Shown here: positions 13,113 to 20,667 of the stretch, piece after piece
How positions within the stretch are numbered: position 1 is the first letter of the stretch
Layout of the letters: every line of letters begins with the position of its first letter
From: a virus
DNA length: 26,937 nucleotides
Strand: one strand, 5' to 3'
IMG/VR virus record: IMGVR_UViG_3300000230_000020
Span: 5,701 to 32,637 of that record
The notes under the pieces: model-generated
Databases searched by the model: none
Told to the model about the DNA's origin: nothing
The model's input: only the letters and a program-made list of their open reading frames with translations
Made by a program: the position numbers and the translations under genes

Positions 13113-13263
13113 GTCTGAAATATTCGTTTATCCACAGTTCAAGTTCTAGTAATTTTTGATGTATCAAAACCTGATAGTGAATAAGGTTTATACTATCTAG
13201 CTCATAAGCCTTTAATTGTGTTATTAAATCAAGCATTGAGTCTTTAGTTGTTTTTGATTTCAT
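13099..13263 (-). CDS. Hypothetical protein, 54 residues
   Basis: MKSKTTKDSMLDLITQLKAY followed by 'ELDSINLIHYQVLIHQKLLE' and an aromatic end. Helical throughout. Overlaps both neighbours (the HTH gene by 14 bases and the upstream gene by 20). Ribosome binding site is weak. No family recognised. Confidence 0.5.
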   Translation of the reverse strand: MKSKTTKDSMLDLITQLKAYELDSINLIHYQVLIHQKLLELELWINEYFRHENP

Positions 13264-13606
13264 ACTGTTTAAGTTGTTCTATTGCATTTTTTAGTATATT
13301 ATTTTGTTCGTTATGTAAAATTGGTCTAACTCCAATATATTCTTCTTCTCCAAGCTCTATCATTTCTTCTATAATCTGAATGCATTTTTGTTTTCCTCTA
13401 TTTTCAGCCTTAGCCATTTCTGTTTTAAACTCTCTTGTTAAGTATTTAGGAAAATCAACATTTATCTGTAATCTTGGAATGTCATCCTCTAAAAGTTTTG
13501 GAAGAAATCCAATAGTTTGACTTTTCAAATACATTGTTTGATCACCTATCTTTGTAAAAATATCGAAGATGATACTACATCCATCTGCTGAGAATCTATC
13601 TTTCAT
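13244..13606 (-). CDS. Hypothetical protein, 120 residues
   Basis: Not recognised. The N-terminus (FSADGCSIIFDIFTKIGDQT) looks beta-rich, and the C-terminal half is charged helix ('GKQKCIQIIEEMIELGEEEY'). AAGGAAAAAA directly precedes the ATG, inside the end of the upstream membrane-peptide gene. Confidence 0.7.
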   Translation of the reverse strand: MKDRFSADGCSIIFDIFTKIGDQTMYLKSQTIGFLPKLLEDDIPRLQINVDFPKYLTREFKTEMAKAENRGKQKCIQIIEEMIELGEEEYIGVRPILHNEQNNILKNAIEQLKQYEIKNN

Positions 13607-13721
13607 TTTTTTCCTTAAATAATTGATAAAAAGTTATTAAAGCTAAAGTTGTTCCAAGTAGCCACTTGTCTATACAAAATGCTGTTGTCATTGCCAAAAA
13701 ATACATTTGTGAGTTTTTCAT
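13596..13721 (-). CDS. 41-residue membrane peptide
   Basis: MKNSQMYFLAMTTAFCIDKW then 'LLGTTLALITFYQLFKEKNE' and a final Arg: two short hydrophobic stretches flanking a charged pair, compatible with a small membrane protein or helical hairpin. The ATG overlaps the upstream stop as ATGA and has GAGG before it. Function unknown. Confidence 0.6.
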   Translation of the reverse strand: MKNSQMYFLAMTTAFCIDKWLLGTTLALITFYQLFKEKNER

Positions 13722-13975
13722 TTTGCCTCATTTAAAATAATATTTTTAATTTTCACGCCTCTGTTATTGCATGTAGTTATTTTATATTTTGGAAGTCCAT
13801 AAAATTCTTGCACTTCTACTGGTTTTATATATTCAATTTTTGTTTTTATCTTTTTACCACAACGAAAACAGTGTCCAGGAAAAGGATAATCATCTAAGCT
13901 AAATACATTCCATTGATTGCCAATTAGTAATATTTCTTGTTTTTTATGACCAAATAATAAACAAATAATGTTCAT
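13718..13975 (-). CDS. DUF1660-like prophage zinc-binding protein
   Basis: 85 residues starting MNIICLLFGHKK, with the Cys5...His10 'CxxFGHK' opening and a later Cys36-x2-Cys39 'HCFRCGKK'. This four-ligand signature matches the small prophage proteins grouped as DUF1660. GAGGAATATTT precedes the ATG; ATGA overlaps occur at both ends. Function in the family is not established; metal binding is the only confident prediction. Confidence 0.7.
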   Translation of the reverse strand: MNIICLLFGHKKQEILLIGNQWNVFSLDDYPFPGHCFRCGKKIKTKIEYIKPVEVQEFYGLPKYKITTCNNRGVKIKNIILNEAK

Positions 13976-14157
13976 AAATATTCCTCTACTTTATTTATCG
14001 CCTGTCTCATGCCTTCTAGTCTTTCTAAAAACTTAATACGATCTTCTGGGTGTATACCATCTTCTTCGCTTAGATCTTTTAAAAGATGGAAATAATAATC
14101 AAGTGCTCCTACTATGAATAATAAAGTATCTCTATCTAGTTTGTCTGAAGATATCAT
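13972..14157 (-). CDS. Hypothetical protein, 61 residues
   Basis: Charged helical protein (DKLDRDTLLFIVGALDYYFH, then an acidic patch and 'FLERLEGMRQAINKVEEYL'). AGGAGATAAG precedes the ATG, an excellent ribosome binding site. No motif recognised. Confidence 0.65.
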   Translation of the reverse strand: MISSDKLDRDTLLFIVGALDYYFHLLKDLSEEDGIHPEDRIKFLERLEGMRQAINKVEEYL

Positions 14158-14261
14158 CTTATCTCCTGTTTTAATTTTGTAATCACTTCTGCTAATACTT
14201 GGTAAGTTGGATCTTCTGAAATCTCTTTATAATCTGAGTATGTTTTTCTTGAATCGGTCAT
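14154..14261 (-). CDS. 35-residue small protein
   Basis: MTDSRKTYSDYKEISEDPTY then 'QVLAEVITKLKQEIR'. Joined to both neighbours by ATGA overlaps, which supports a real gene despite its size. Polar and probably helical; function unknown. Confidence 0.6.
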   Translation of the reverse strand: MTDSRKTYSDYKEISEDPTYQVLAEVITKLKQEIR

Positions 14262-14716
14262 AACTTATACTTTATAAGTATTGATTTAAGTTTCTTTTTA
14301 GACTCTTTTTCCATTAAAGTTGATTTTCTGTTTTTCATAAAGTAACCATAAGGATCATTTGTTCCATAAGACTTAGAAGCTCCGATAATGTCACAAGCCA
14401 TTTCTAAAATATATTTATCTGGGATTTTACAAAGCAACTGTTTTCCCTCTCTCCAGTCCACCCAATATTCCCAATGATGTTTGTTATGTCCTTTGTGGTG
14501 TAGCCAAGCCTCTGAGTAACCTTTATCGGCTTTTTCTAGTCCGATTGGAGTTTGCTTGCCATTCCAATATTTAGCACTATTTAGGAATTCAGTGGTAGAA
14601 TATTTGCTCCAGTCGTGCATAAATCCCTGCCAATATAAGCCTCTCTTGAAACATTCAACACCAACAAAAAACTTATGTTTAGTAATGGTCATAAAATGAC
14701 CTAGATATTTATTCAT
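14258..14716 (-). CDS. DUF5662-family protein
   Basis: 152 residues. 'FMHDWSKYSTTEFLNSAKYW' (His34-Asp35) followed by 'WLHHKGHNKHHWEYWVDW' (His73, His74, His77, His80, His81) matches DUF5662, a family common in phages and bacteria. The histidine/aspartate clusters resemble a helical metal-binding site of HD type, so a metal-dependent hydrolase is possible, but the activity is not established. Second gene of the early transcript. Confidence 0.83.
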   Translation of the reverse strand: MNKYLGHFMTITKHKFFVGVECFKRGLYWQGFMHDWSKYSTTEFLNSAKYWNGKQTPIGLEKADKGYSEAWLHHKGHNKHHWEYWVDWREGKQLLCKIPDKYILEMACDIIGASKSYGTNDPYGYFMKNRKSTLMEKESKKKLKSILIKYKL

Positions 14717-14739
14717 AATTTATCTTTCTTTGTTAGTTA

Positions 14740-14898
14740 TTAAGTCCATGATCCATTTATAACTTTTCCATCTTTTTTCCACTCATATTTTAAGTCATCT
14801 CCAGTAAGCATTTTTCCTCTAACATACTCAGAATATTCAATAGCTTCCTCTAAAGTCATATTTTTCTTTGTAAAATCTTCTTTGTCATTTGGTGACAT
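14740..14898 (-). CDS. 52-residue small protein, first gene of the early operon
   Basis: MSPNDKEDFTKKNMTLEEAI then 'EYSEYVRGKMLTGDDLKYEW' and a basic end finishing NGSWT. AAAGGAAATAT precedes the ATG. It is the most upstream gene of the long early array, directly after the candidate promoter region. No family recognised. Confidence 0.65.
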   Translation of the reverse strand: MSPNDKEDFTKKNMTLEEAIEYSEYVRGKMLTGDDLKYEWKKDGKVINGSWT

Positions 14899-15019
14899 AT
14901 ATTTCCTTTCTTTTTTTGAGTAAGTCTTTTTTCATTTTAAGTGGGGGTTATTTGAGGTAAAAAGGCTATAAATTGAAAGTATGCAAAAAAAAGTAAATGG
15001 TTAGAAATAACCCTCTTTG

Positions 15020-15047
15020 ATTATAAAACTTTAATGCTTAAAGTAAA
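15020..15047 (-). promoter_or_regulatory. Candidate early promoter with internal operator
   Basis: Minus strand: TTTACT (15042-15047), 16-base spacer, perfect TATAAT (15020-15025). The spacer carries ACTTTAA-GCA-TTAAAGT, a perfect inverted repeat with 7-bp arms at 15028-15044, overlapping the -35 box. This is where a repressor dimer would block RNA polymerase. Transcription would start near 15012 and read into the early operon. Confidence 0.6.
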
Positions 15048-15060
15048 CTATATCAAAAGT

Positions 15061-15106
15061 TCCCTTATCTCGCTATTTACCGTCAGGCTTGTAGAAAAAT
15101 AAGGGA
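15061..15106. promoter_or_regulatory. Inverted repeat TCCCTTAT / ATAAGGGA
   Basis: Eight-bp perfect arms at 15061-15068 and 15099-15106 with a 30-base loop. On plus-strand RNA the right arm contains AAGGGA, the ribosome binding site of the small plus-strand ORF at 15111, so the hairpin could mask it. As DNA it could be a pair of operator half-sites upstream of the early promoter. Confidence 0.45.
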
Positions 15107-15110
15107 GCTA

Positions 15111-15173
15111 ATGAAAAAAGATCAATACAAACCTCTGTTGGAAATTTATATTGCTCAAAGTATAGACCTATGA
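15111..15173 (+). CDS. Possible 20-residue plus-strand ORF
   Basis: MKKDQYKPLLEIYIAQSIDL, preceded by AAGGGAG at good spacing. It is the only plus-strand frame in the window with a convincing ribosome binding site, and lies divergent to the early operon where phages commonly place a repressor. The short length makes it uncertain; it may be a leader, a remnant or chance. Confidence 0.3.
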   Translation: MKKDQYKPLLEIYIAQSIDL

Positions 15174-15189
15174 GCTGATTAACTGTCAA
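15159..15189 (-). promoter_or_regulatory. Second candidate minus-strand promoter
   Basis: Perfect TTGACA (15184-15189) and TATACT (15159-15164) separated by 19 bases, slightly longer than ideal. It would start transcription near 15152, upstream of the operator-bearing promoter, reading toward the early operon. Confidence 0.45.
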
Positions 15190-15249
15190 TTGGGAGTTCT
15201 AGCTAATATCAGGTTGATAGAGAACAGAGTCAAATTCTTTTCATTGTAA

Positions 15250-15567
15250 TCACCAGCTTCTACCTTTTTTTTTGACTACTTGTGCAGCTCGATGCTTTTC
15301 AAAATCAGCGTCAGTTAATCCCAAGAATATTTTTGCAACAAAAATAAAATCTTCTTCTTCATAGGTTTGGTGGATGTAGTCGTGATCTTCTTGTTCTAGT
15401 GAAATAGCGTTTGCATCGGACTTTATTATTTGCGGATTTATATGATATTTTCTTGCTACACTTTTTGCCAAAATATGATGGGTACTATCTGGATTAATTC
15501 CACTCTCACGAGCCTCTCTCATAGCTCGTTCTCGGACTTCTTTGGGTAAGTTATATTCTTTACTCAT
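15250..15567 (-). CDS. HNH-like small protein
   Basis: 105 residues from the ATG at 15567 (a TTG two codons earlier is less likely). 'DSTHHILAKSVARKYHINPQ' (His30, His31) followed by 'SDANAISLEQEDHDYIHQTY' (Asn53, His62, His66) reproduces the HH-N-H spacing of HNH nucleases without the zinc knuckle cysteines. Small HNH proteins often assist terminase cutting or act as homing nucleases. It stands alone between the terminator-like hairpin and the early control region, without a Shine-Dalgarno. Confidence 0.7.
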   Translation of the reverse strand: MSKEYNLPKEVRERAMREARESGINPDSTHHILAKSVARKYHINPQIIKSDANAISLEQEDHDYIHQTYEEEDFIFVAKIFLGLTDADFEKHRAAQVVKKKGRSW

Positions 15568-15617
15568 AGACAAGCGATCAAAAACATAACTAATATTATT
15601 TCTATTAAATTTAGTAT

Positions 15618-15641
15618 TAAAAAATGCCTCGTTCCCGAAGC
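15618..15641 (-). terminator. Rho-independent terminator after the lysis cassette
   Basis: On the minus strand GCTTCG-GGAA-CGAGGC (15641 to 15626) forms a six-pair stem with one G-U and a GNRA-type loop, followed by ATTTTTT (15625-15619). It lies 11 bases after the holin stop, the expected end of the late transcript. Confidence 0.7.
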
Positions 15642-15651
15642 CTTTTTGTTT

Positions 15652-15852
15652 TTATTCTTTTCCCGCTAAATATTTTCTACCAGTATTGATAAGGATCATT
15701 AAAACAACGGCTACAAGCTCACCATATTGCCCAAAATCGACATTAGGGATCAGTTCTGCTGAGTAGGTAAGTATTGCCCCGCAACCCGCAATTGCAGCAC
15801 CTGAGCCGATCTTTTGTAAGTCCTTTTTATTAAGGGTATATTTCTTTGACAT
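15652..15852 (-). CDS. Putative holin
   Basis: 66 residues with AAAGGTTAA before the ATG. A basic N-terminus leads to a hydrophobic Ala/Gly-rich helix 'IGSGAAIAGCGAILTYSAEL' (15-34) and a second helix 'GELVAVVLMILINTGRKYLA' (44-63) with a charged end. Two helices, small size and position immediately after the endolysin gene (stop and start adjacent) are characteristic of class II holins, which form the membrane lesions that time lysis. The assignment is by topology and context. Confidence 0.75.
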   Translation of the reverse strand: MSKKYTLNKKDLQKIGSGAAIAGCGAILTYSAELIPNVDFGQYGELVAVVLMILINTGRKYLAGKE

Positions 15853-16815
15853 TTAACCTTTCTTAAAGATTTTTATAATAGCGTCAACAAAAGTTTTCCA
15901 TGAATCTATTTTTATCACCTCTTCTTGGTTGTCTTCAAACTGAGTTTGTACATTAGTTAAACGTTTTCTAAATACTTCAATTTCAGCTTGATGTTTTTTT
16001 TCCATTTCTAGAAATTCATTTTGTAATCTCTCTAGTTCATCCTTAAGGCCTTTGTTTTCTCTTTCTAGTTCTGCTTGTTTTTTAGCACTCTCTGCTTCCA
16101 TTTGCTTAATCTGTGCTTGTAAAAGAGACTCTTGGCTGATTAAACGCTGTGTAGTTTCAATAATATTGTTTTCATCAGCAGTAGACATTATAATTGCAGC
16201 AACCTTATCAATAAAGTTTTGCCTTTCAGTTTTAAGATCATCTCTTGACTTAGTGACACCAGATATTTCTGCTCGGATCTCTAAAAGTTCATTTTTAAGC
16301 AATTGATTGATTTCTAGTGATGATTGAAGTAAATCCCAATTACGATTTCTTTCATCTCTTTCCATTTGCCATTCTTCTTGAGTGTATGTTTTTTCCATAG
16401 TTCCTGTGGTAGTTTGTAATGCTCTCATCCAGCCAATGACTTTTGGTCTAAGGTAAGTATGAGATTGGATATGACAAGCCGTGTTTGTCGGATAATTTTG
16501 ATCGAAAGAATTGAATTTATTTGCGTCCCCATCTACAAAGATGGCAATATGACCCACATTATCAGCAGATGACCAAACAACTAAATCTCCTTCTTGTGGG
16601 ACACCATCTGGAGTATTTTTAATATACTTGAAGTTAGAACCACATTTCTTAGGGAAATCTTGAGCGTTAGTACCAATGATCGCTGGAAGCCCTAAGCATT
16701 CTACGATGTATTGATTACAAACATCAACACATTGATTTAATGCTCCAGAAATATAAGAATGATATTCTACCTTTTTACCATTATATTTTTTAATGAAATC
16801 CTTTAAAGATAACAT
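15853..16815 (-). CDS. CHAP-domain endolysin with coiled-coil tail
   Basis: 320 residues. The N-terminal 135 residues form a CHAP domain: Cys29 in 'LNQCVDVCNQY', 'VPQEGDLVVW' (72-81), His89 in 'VGHIAIFVDG', 'SFDQNYP' (103-109) and 'VIGWMR' (126-131). CHAP enzymes are cysteine amidases/endopeptidases of peptidoglycan. After a linker (TTTGTMEKTYTQEEWQ) about 150 residues are a long coiled coil, ending in an amphipathic basic helix 'WKTFVDAIIKIFKKG'. No ordinary cell-wall-binding repeat (SH3b, LysM) is seen. It precedes the holin directly, which fixes its role in lysis. Confidence 0.88.
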   Translation of the reverse strand: MLSLKDFIKKYNGKKVEYHSYISGALNQCVDVCNQYIVECLGLPAIIGTNAQDFPKKCGSNFKYIKNTPDGVPQEGDLVVWSSADNVGHIAIFVDGDANKFNSFDQNYPTNTACHIQSHTYLRPKVIGWMRALQTTTGTMEKTYTQEEWQMERDERNRNWDLLQSSLEINQLLKNELLEIRAEISGVTKSRDDLKTERQNFIDKVAAIIMSTADENNIIETTQRLISQESLLQAQIKQMEAESAKKQAELERENKGLKDELERLQNEFLEMEKKHQAEIEVFRKRLTNVQTQFEDNQEEVIKIDSWKTFVDAIIKIFKKG

Positions 16816-16858
16816 ATTTTTATACTATCACTTTCTTTTTTTTATACAATCTATCAAA

Positions 16859-17110
16859 CTATTTAATATTGATAAGTGTCTCAAGAGTATTCACCTTGAG
16901 GCTTAGTTGTTTGTTTTCGTTTTGGTTGTCTTTAAGCAAAGTAATAATTTCTGTCTGTTGAGTTTGGATTGTGTCCAATTTCTGCTCTAAAAGAGCAATG
17001 CGTGTTATTGTAGCTCCAAAGGTTAAGGCAATAGAAACTGCCATAGCTATTAGTGGTATCCAATTGTTTAATGATAAAAAACTTATAAATTTTTCAGATT
17101 TTTCTTCCAT
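16859..17110 (-). CDS. Membrane/coiled-coil small protein of the lysis cassette
   Basis: 83 residues with a strong AGAGGAG ribosome binding site. A short charged N-terminus, one transmembrane helix at about 16-38 ('WIPLIAMAVSIALTFGATIT'), then a coiled coil of heptads to the end ('LEQKLDTIQTQQTEIITLLK', 'NENKQLSLKVNTLETL'). Resembles in layout the small accessory proteins near holin/endolysin genes (XhlA-like with reversed order, or spanin-like), but no family is certain. Confidence 0.68.
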   Translation of the reverse strand: MEEKSEKFISFLSLNNWIPLIAMAVSIALTFGATITRIALLEQKLDTIQTQQTEIITLLKDNQNENKQLSLKVNTLETLINIK

Positions 17111-17134
17111 AATTCTCCTCTTTTTTTATTCGCT

Positions 17135-17320
17135 TCATAACTCCCCCCATTCATCGAATCTAGTTTGCACTGCACTCATTGATGCCTCTATTATTCTAAA
17201 TTTTGTTCCTAAGCTGTCTATTTTTTGATTAAGCATCTGGATAGAAAAAAGTATATTAGCCAAAGACCACGCTAAAAGTAGAATTGTTATTAAAACGATT
17301 GTTAACGTATATTTTTGCAT
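17135..17320 (-). CDS. Second membrane/coiled-coil small protein
   Basis: 61 residues: N-terminal transmembrane helix (about 6-26, 'LTIVLITILLLAWSLANILF') followed by a short coiled coil 'QMLNQKIDSLGTKFRIIEAS' and an acidic end. Same topology as its neighbour, which suggests they may associate. No clear Shine-Dalgarno. Probably a lysis accessory or structural membrane peptide. Confidence 0.58.
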   Translation of the reverse strand: MQKYTLTIVLITILLLAWSLANILFSIQMLNQKIDSLGTKFRIIEASMSAVQTRFDEWGEL

Positions 17321-17330
17321 ATTTAATTCA

Positions 17331-20300
17331 TTACACTATTATCTCTCCATCAATGATAAGCGATGGATTTTTCAAGTTTGCTAGATGTCCGATATGACTA
17401 CCCTTTGTTTCATCAAGTACGGCATCTGCATTTTCTTCTGCTGTTGGAATTGCATCCACACTTACTTGTGTAGCAAGTCCTGATACATCGGCCTTATATT
17501 GATTTGGATTGTCTAGGTCTGTTTGAATAGCAGTTAACTCACTGTCATATTCACCAGCAGGTGCAAGGCCTGACTGTATAGCTGATACTCCACCACTTGT
17601 TAATTCTCTAGTGGTGTAAGTCCACACCTCCGCAGCTGTTGCACCACCACCTCCGCCTGTTTCAATACCTATTGCTAAAGCAGAGTTTCTAATCAGTAAA
17701 GTCGTGGTATTCCCAGCTATCATTTCCATAACTGTTGCCAGCGGATTATCACCGTAGAATGAACCTGTTACTTGTATTGTTACAGGATCAACATCGGGTG
17801 GAACTCCCTTCCAAGTATCATTCATCATGAAAATGTAGTTTCCAACATAAGAGCCACCTCCAATATCATCGCCACCAGTGTTTCTAAACGCAGGAAAATA
17901 TTTTAGGTTGTTCCCAGTCAATGCCCAGTCAAACCATTCATCATACATTTCCTCTTGTGTGAAGTTGAAGAAACCTCCCGATACTTCACTAGCCTTTCCA
18001 TATATTCTGTGAGCTGTACCATACAAAGAGCCGTCGCCGTCAATCTCAAACTTACTTGTCGTAGCTGTGGCGTAAATTAAGTCCTCTGTTTGAGTGATTG
18101 GGATTGAAGCATTAGAGTCCCCAAGTGTATAGCTTTCAATTTTAAGATATTTATAACCAGGAGCTAATATTGCAATATCAATATCAAGCCCGACCAAAGT
18201 ATCTGGGTATAAGACGAATGTGCTAGTGCCAACTACTGATTTAACAGCTGCTAAAAGTGTTTCTGTTCCTGCTGCGAGAAACGCTACCCTTGAGCCTGTC
18301 TGTAACCCTGTTAGTGTTAAAGTGTAAGTATCTAGTGGGTAATTCGTGTATTGAGCAGTGGAGTCAGTCACCATTGAGAAGTAAAGCGAGTTTATATAAT
18401 TCGTCCCTGCGGTTGCACAAGTAATTTGGATTTTTAACTTGAAGCCGTCTGTCTCGTTGATTGTTTCAGCAGATAAGTTAGCACTAGTTGCGTTTTTCCA
18501 AGTTCCACCATATCCGTTGCCATCGTTGATGTCTATTTGATATTTAACCGCTAGATTAGTAGCGCTTGAACCAGCTTTAACAACATCAGAAGCGGCAAAA
18601 GCTGTATAACCTAAAACATAATAGGGGAACTCATATTCAATTACATCATTTAAGTTATAGAGATAAAGTTGACCAGCCGAGGAAAACCCCGAAGCTCCTG
18701 TTAAACCTGTCTTATCTACATAAGAAGCGTAAGTTGCCGTTTCTTCATTAAAAGTTAGCCCTACTCTCCCTGTCGTAGCTGCGGTAAAAATGTTGTAAAA
18801 AATAGTTCCATAAACCGAAGTAAATGCGGTATCGGCAGCCGCACAATTTAATCCTTTTGCCAAACCATCAAGACAATCAAAAACAGTGTTGGTGTCAGCA
18901 TAAGCACTAGCACAATTCTCAATAACAACTCCCTTGGATGAGTTTAGTGATGTGTAAAAAGTCGTTGCTACATCATCAAAATAAACTCTTTTAATCTCTA
19001 CGCCGATATTATTTCCAGCATCATTTACGGCATAAAGTATTCTGTTTGTTGTCCCTCCAACAATAGGCACGGCTGAGGTTCCGCAGGTATGCCAGCGAGT
19101 GTTGGTTGCTCCAGAGAGATAGAGAAAAGCGGTATCTATGTGTATATTGGATATACCACTCCACCAATTACCACCTTTTATCTCGGCATCAACACAACCT
19201 GCACCAATCATAACCACCCCAGCAGGAGGAGTCGTTGCACTTGATGTTGTATGGAAACTATCAGCATATATCGGGTCTTCTACATAAGGATTAGTAACCG
19301 CTGCGTAAGCTAATGCTCCACCAACCATAGTCGGACGAATAAATTTTATATTATCCGAATAAGCAGCATAAACTGAATAAGACGCTGCGTTGGTTCTAAA
19401 AATCCTATTTTGAAAATGGCAATCAGTAAAGGTGAGGTCTTTACAGTATGAGATATAAGTCCCTAAGTCGCTTGAACCCATTGTTCCTGTTCTACCCCAT
19501 TTACACTTGGTCGCAGTTCCACCTGCAAGGTTAGAGGTAATCGTGACATTGTTTATGTCTGTATTAAGGTAATTTCCTGTATGAAACTCCTCTAACGTAA
19601 AAGAGGTTGCGCATTCGGTTAGATTGACATTATCCACAACCGCAGTGTTCTTGATGGTGACAGAATACGGCTGATTGATATTAAAATACCAAGTAGATAA
19701 GCATCCTTGAATGTCTATGTTCCCTGCACTTGTTACTGTAAACTCTGGTCTTGAGGTAATTGTTGCGTGAGGAAGTGAGTTTACTGCTCTTGAAGCAGTG
19801 GCACAAGACATCATTAAGACATTTGGAATACGAACCTTACAGCCACTTGCAGGAATGTACCCATAAGCACCCGATGAATTAGCTCCTATTCTTACTGCTC
19901 CACCGTCTTGCATTTCTACAAACTTACTTCTTGCGTCAGTTCCTTTAGCGGTTGAATACCAGCCAGAAGCAAGCGAAGCACTGTATCTTTGAGCAGGCCA
20001 AAACTCGTAAAGATTAGTTCCTACACCTGTTTCAATCCAAACTCCAGCATACATCGTATTAGCACCACCACCACAAGTAGGTAGTTGAATGATTTGAGAA
20101 GAACCAGTTGTGTTGGCTAAATAAAACCAATCACTTCTAACAGTAAACTTTTGCGCTCGAGCTATCGTGATATTGGCAGCATCATCTAAAACAACTTCAA
20201 TCCAACCAGTTACATCTACTCCATTAGTAGTGGCAGTAGCCATTCCTAGTGTCAAACTTTCCGAAGCGTTATAAGCAGTTGAGGCACTCTTCAACTTGAT

Positions 20301-20666
20301 AAACCCAGAGGCAGGCATGGCTCCACCAACTGATGAGGGAGCAGCGTTTAAGGCAGTATATAAGCCAAGAAGTTTGCCAGTTGCACCGCTTGTAAAGCCT
20401 ACTACATTGGTGTCATACGCAGGAACAAGACCCATCCCAGAAGTAAACGGAAGCCAACGAACATTTCTACCATCAACCAAACACTCCCCACCTGTCGTAT
20501 CAGTCATCGTAAAAGAACCTAGTGAACCAGTACCAGAGGCAGGAGCGTTCTTGTGATAGCGAGTATCAGTATTGATGGTTAAAACAGCACCTGAAGTGAT
20601 AGTCATCGCCTCACCGGCTGTTCTGGCTGAATTGTCCAAATCTTGTGCTGTCGAGATTGTTGCCAT
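17331..20666 (-). CDS. Tail-spike-like protein, predicted beta-helix
   Basis: 1111 residues, start in the end of the upstream gene with TTGGAG nearby. Composition is dominated by Thr, Ala, Gly, Ser, Asn with short beta strands. A central region (about 250-600) has the repeated 'SNIHIDT', 'VTIKNTAVVDNVNLTECATS', 'LTFTDCHFQN', 'VEIKRVYFDDV', 'VVIENCASAY' pattern of right-handed parallel beta-helix spikes such as those that bind or cut polysaccharides. A following domain is beta-sandwich-like, and near residue 1011 lies 'AAEVWTYTTRELTSGG', a motif common at the ends of phage tail proteins, then a helical C-terminus. Likely host recognition; no catalytic residues can be assigned. Confidence 0.8.
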   Translation of the reverse strand: MATISTAQDLDNSARTAGEAMTITSGAVLTINTDTRYHKNAPASGTGSLGSFTMTDTTGGECLVDGRNVRWLPFTSGMGLVPAYDTNVVGFTSGATGKLLGLYTALNAAPSSVGGAMPASGFIKLKSASTAYNASESLTLGMATATTNGVDVTGWIEVVLDDAANITIARAQKFTVRSDWFYLANTTGSSQIIQLPTCGGGANTMYAGVWIETGVGTNLYEFWPAQRYSASLASGWYSTAKGTDARSKFVEMQDGGAVRIGANSSGAYGYIPASGCKVRIPNVLMMSCATASRAVNSLPHATITSRPEFTVTSAGNIDIQGCLSTWYFNINQPYSVTIKNTAVVDNVNLTECATSFTLEEFHTGNYLNTDINNVTITSNLAGGTATKCKWGRTGTMGSSDLGTYISYCKDLTFTDCHFQNRIFRTNAASYSVYAAYSDNIKFIRPTMVGGALAYAAVTNPYVEDPIYADSFHTTSSATTPPAGVVMIGAGCVDAEIKGGNWWSGISNIHIDTAFLYLSGATNTRWHTCGTSAVPIVGGTTNRILYAVNDAGNNIGVEIKRVYFDDVATTFYTSLNSSKGVVIENCASAYADTNTVFDCLDGLAKGLNCAAADTAFTSVYGTIFYNIFTAATTGRVGLTFNEETATYASYVDKTGLTGASGFSSAGQLYLYNLNDVIEYEFPYYVLGYTAFAASDVVKAGSSATNLAVKYQIDINDGNGYGGTWKNATSANLSAETINETDGFKLKIQITCATAGTNYINSLYFSMVTDSTAQYTNYPLDTYTLTLTGLQTGSRVAFLAAGTETLLAAVKSVVGTSTFVLYPDTLVGLDIDIAILAPGYKYLKIESYTLGDSNASIPITQTEDLIYATATTSKFEIDGDGSLYGTAHRIYGKASEVSGGFFNFTQEEMYDEWFDWALTGNNLKYFPAFRNTGGDDIGGGSYVGNYIFMMNDTWKGVPPDVDPVTIQVTGSFYGDNPLATVMEMIAGNTTTLLIRNSALAIGIETGGGGGATAAEVWTYTTRELTSGGVSAIQSGLAPAGEYDSELTAIQTDLDNPNQYKADVSGLATQVSVDAIPTAEENADAVLDETKGSHIGHLANLKNPSLIIDGEIIV

Positions 20667-20667
20667 A

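Larger units (their letters stand above)
14899..15249. other. Early control region without a minus-strand gene
   Basis: This 351-base stretch holds the promoter-like elements, the palindrome and the hairpin listed separately. In addition a GGTTA-TTTC-TAACC mini-hairpin with a following T-rich run lies at about 14989-15013 on the transcript of the early promoter and could act as a weak attenuator. It is the natural place for the switch between early and late transcription. Confidence 0.6.

Noticed and set aside
14885-14935. 16-codon leader peptide MKKDLLKKRKEIYVTK before the first early gene
   Set aside because: It has no ribosome binding site and overlaps the strong site of the next gene; chance is sufficient.
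16816-16858. Promoter between the membrane peptide and the endolysin gene
   Set aside because: TATAAA-like boxes are present but no -35 box lies at acceptable spacing; the AT-richness alone explains them.
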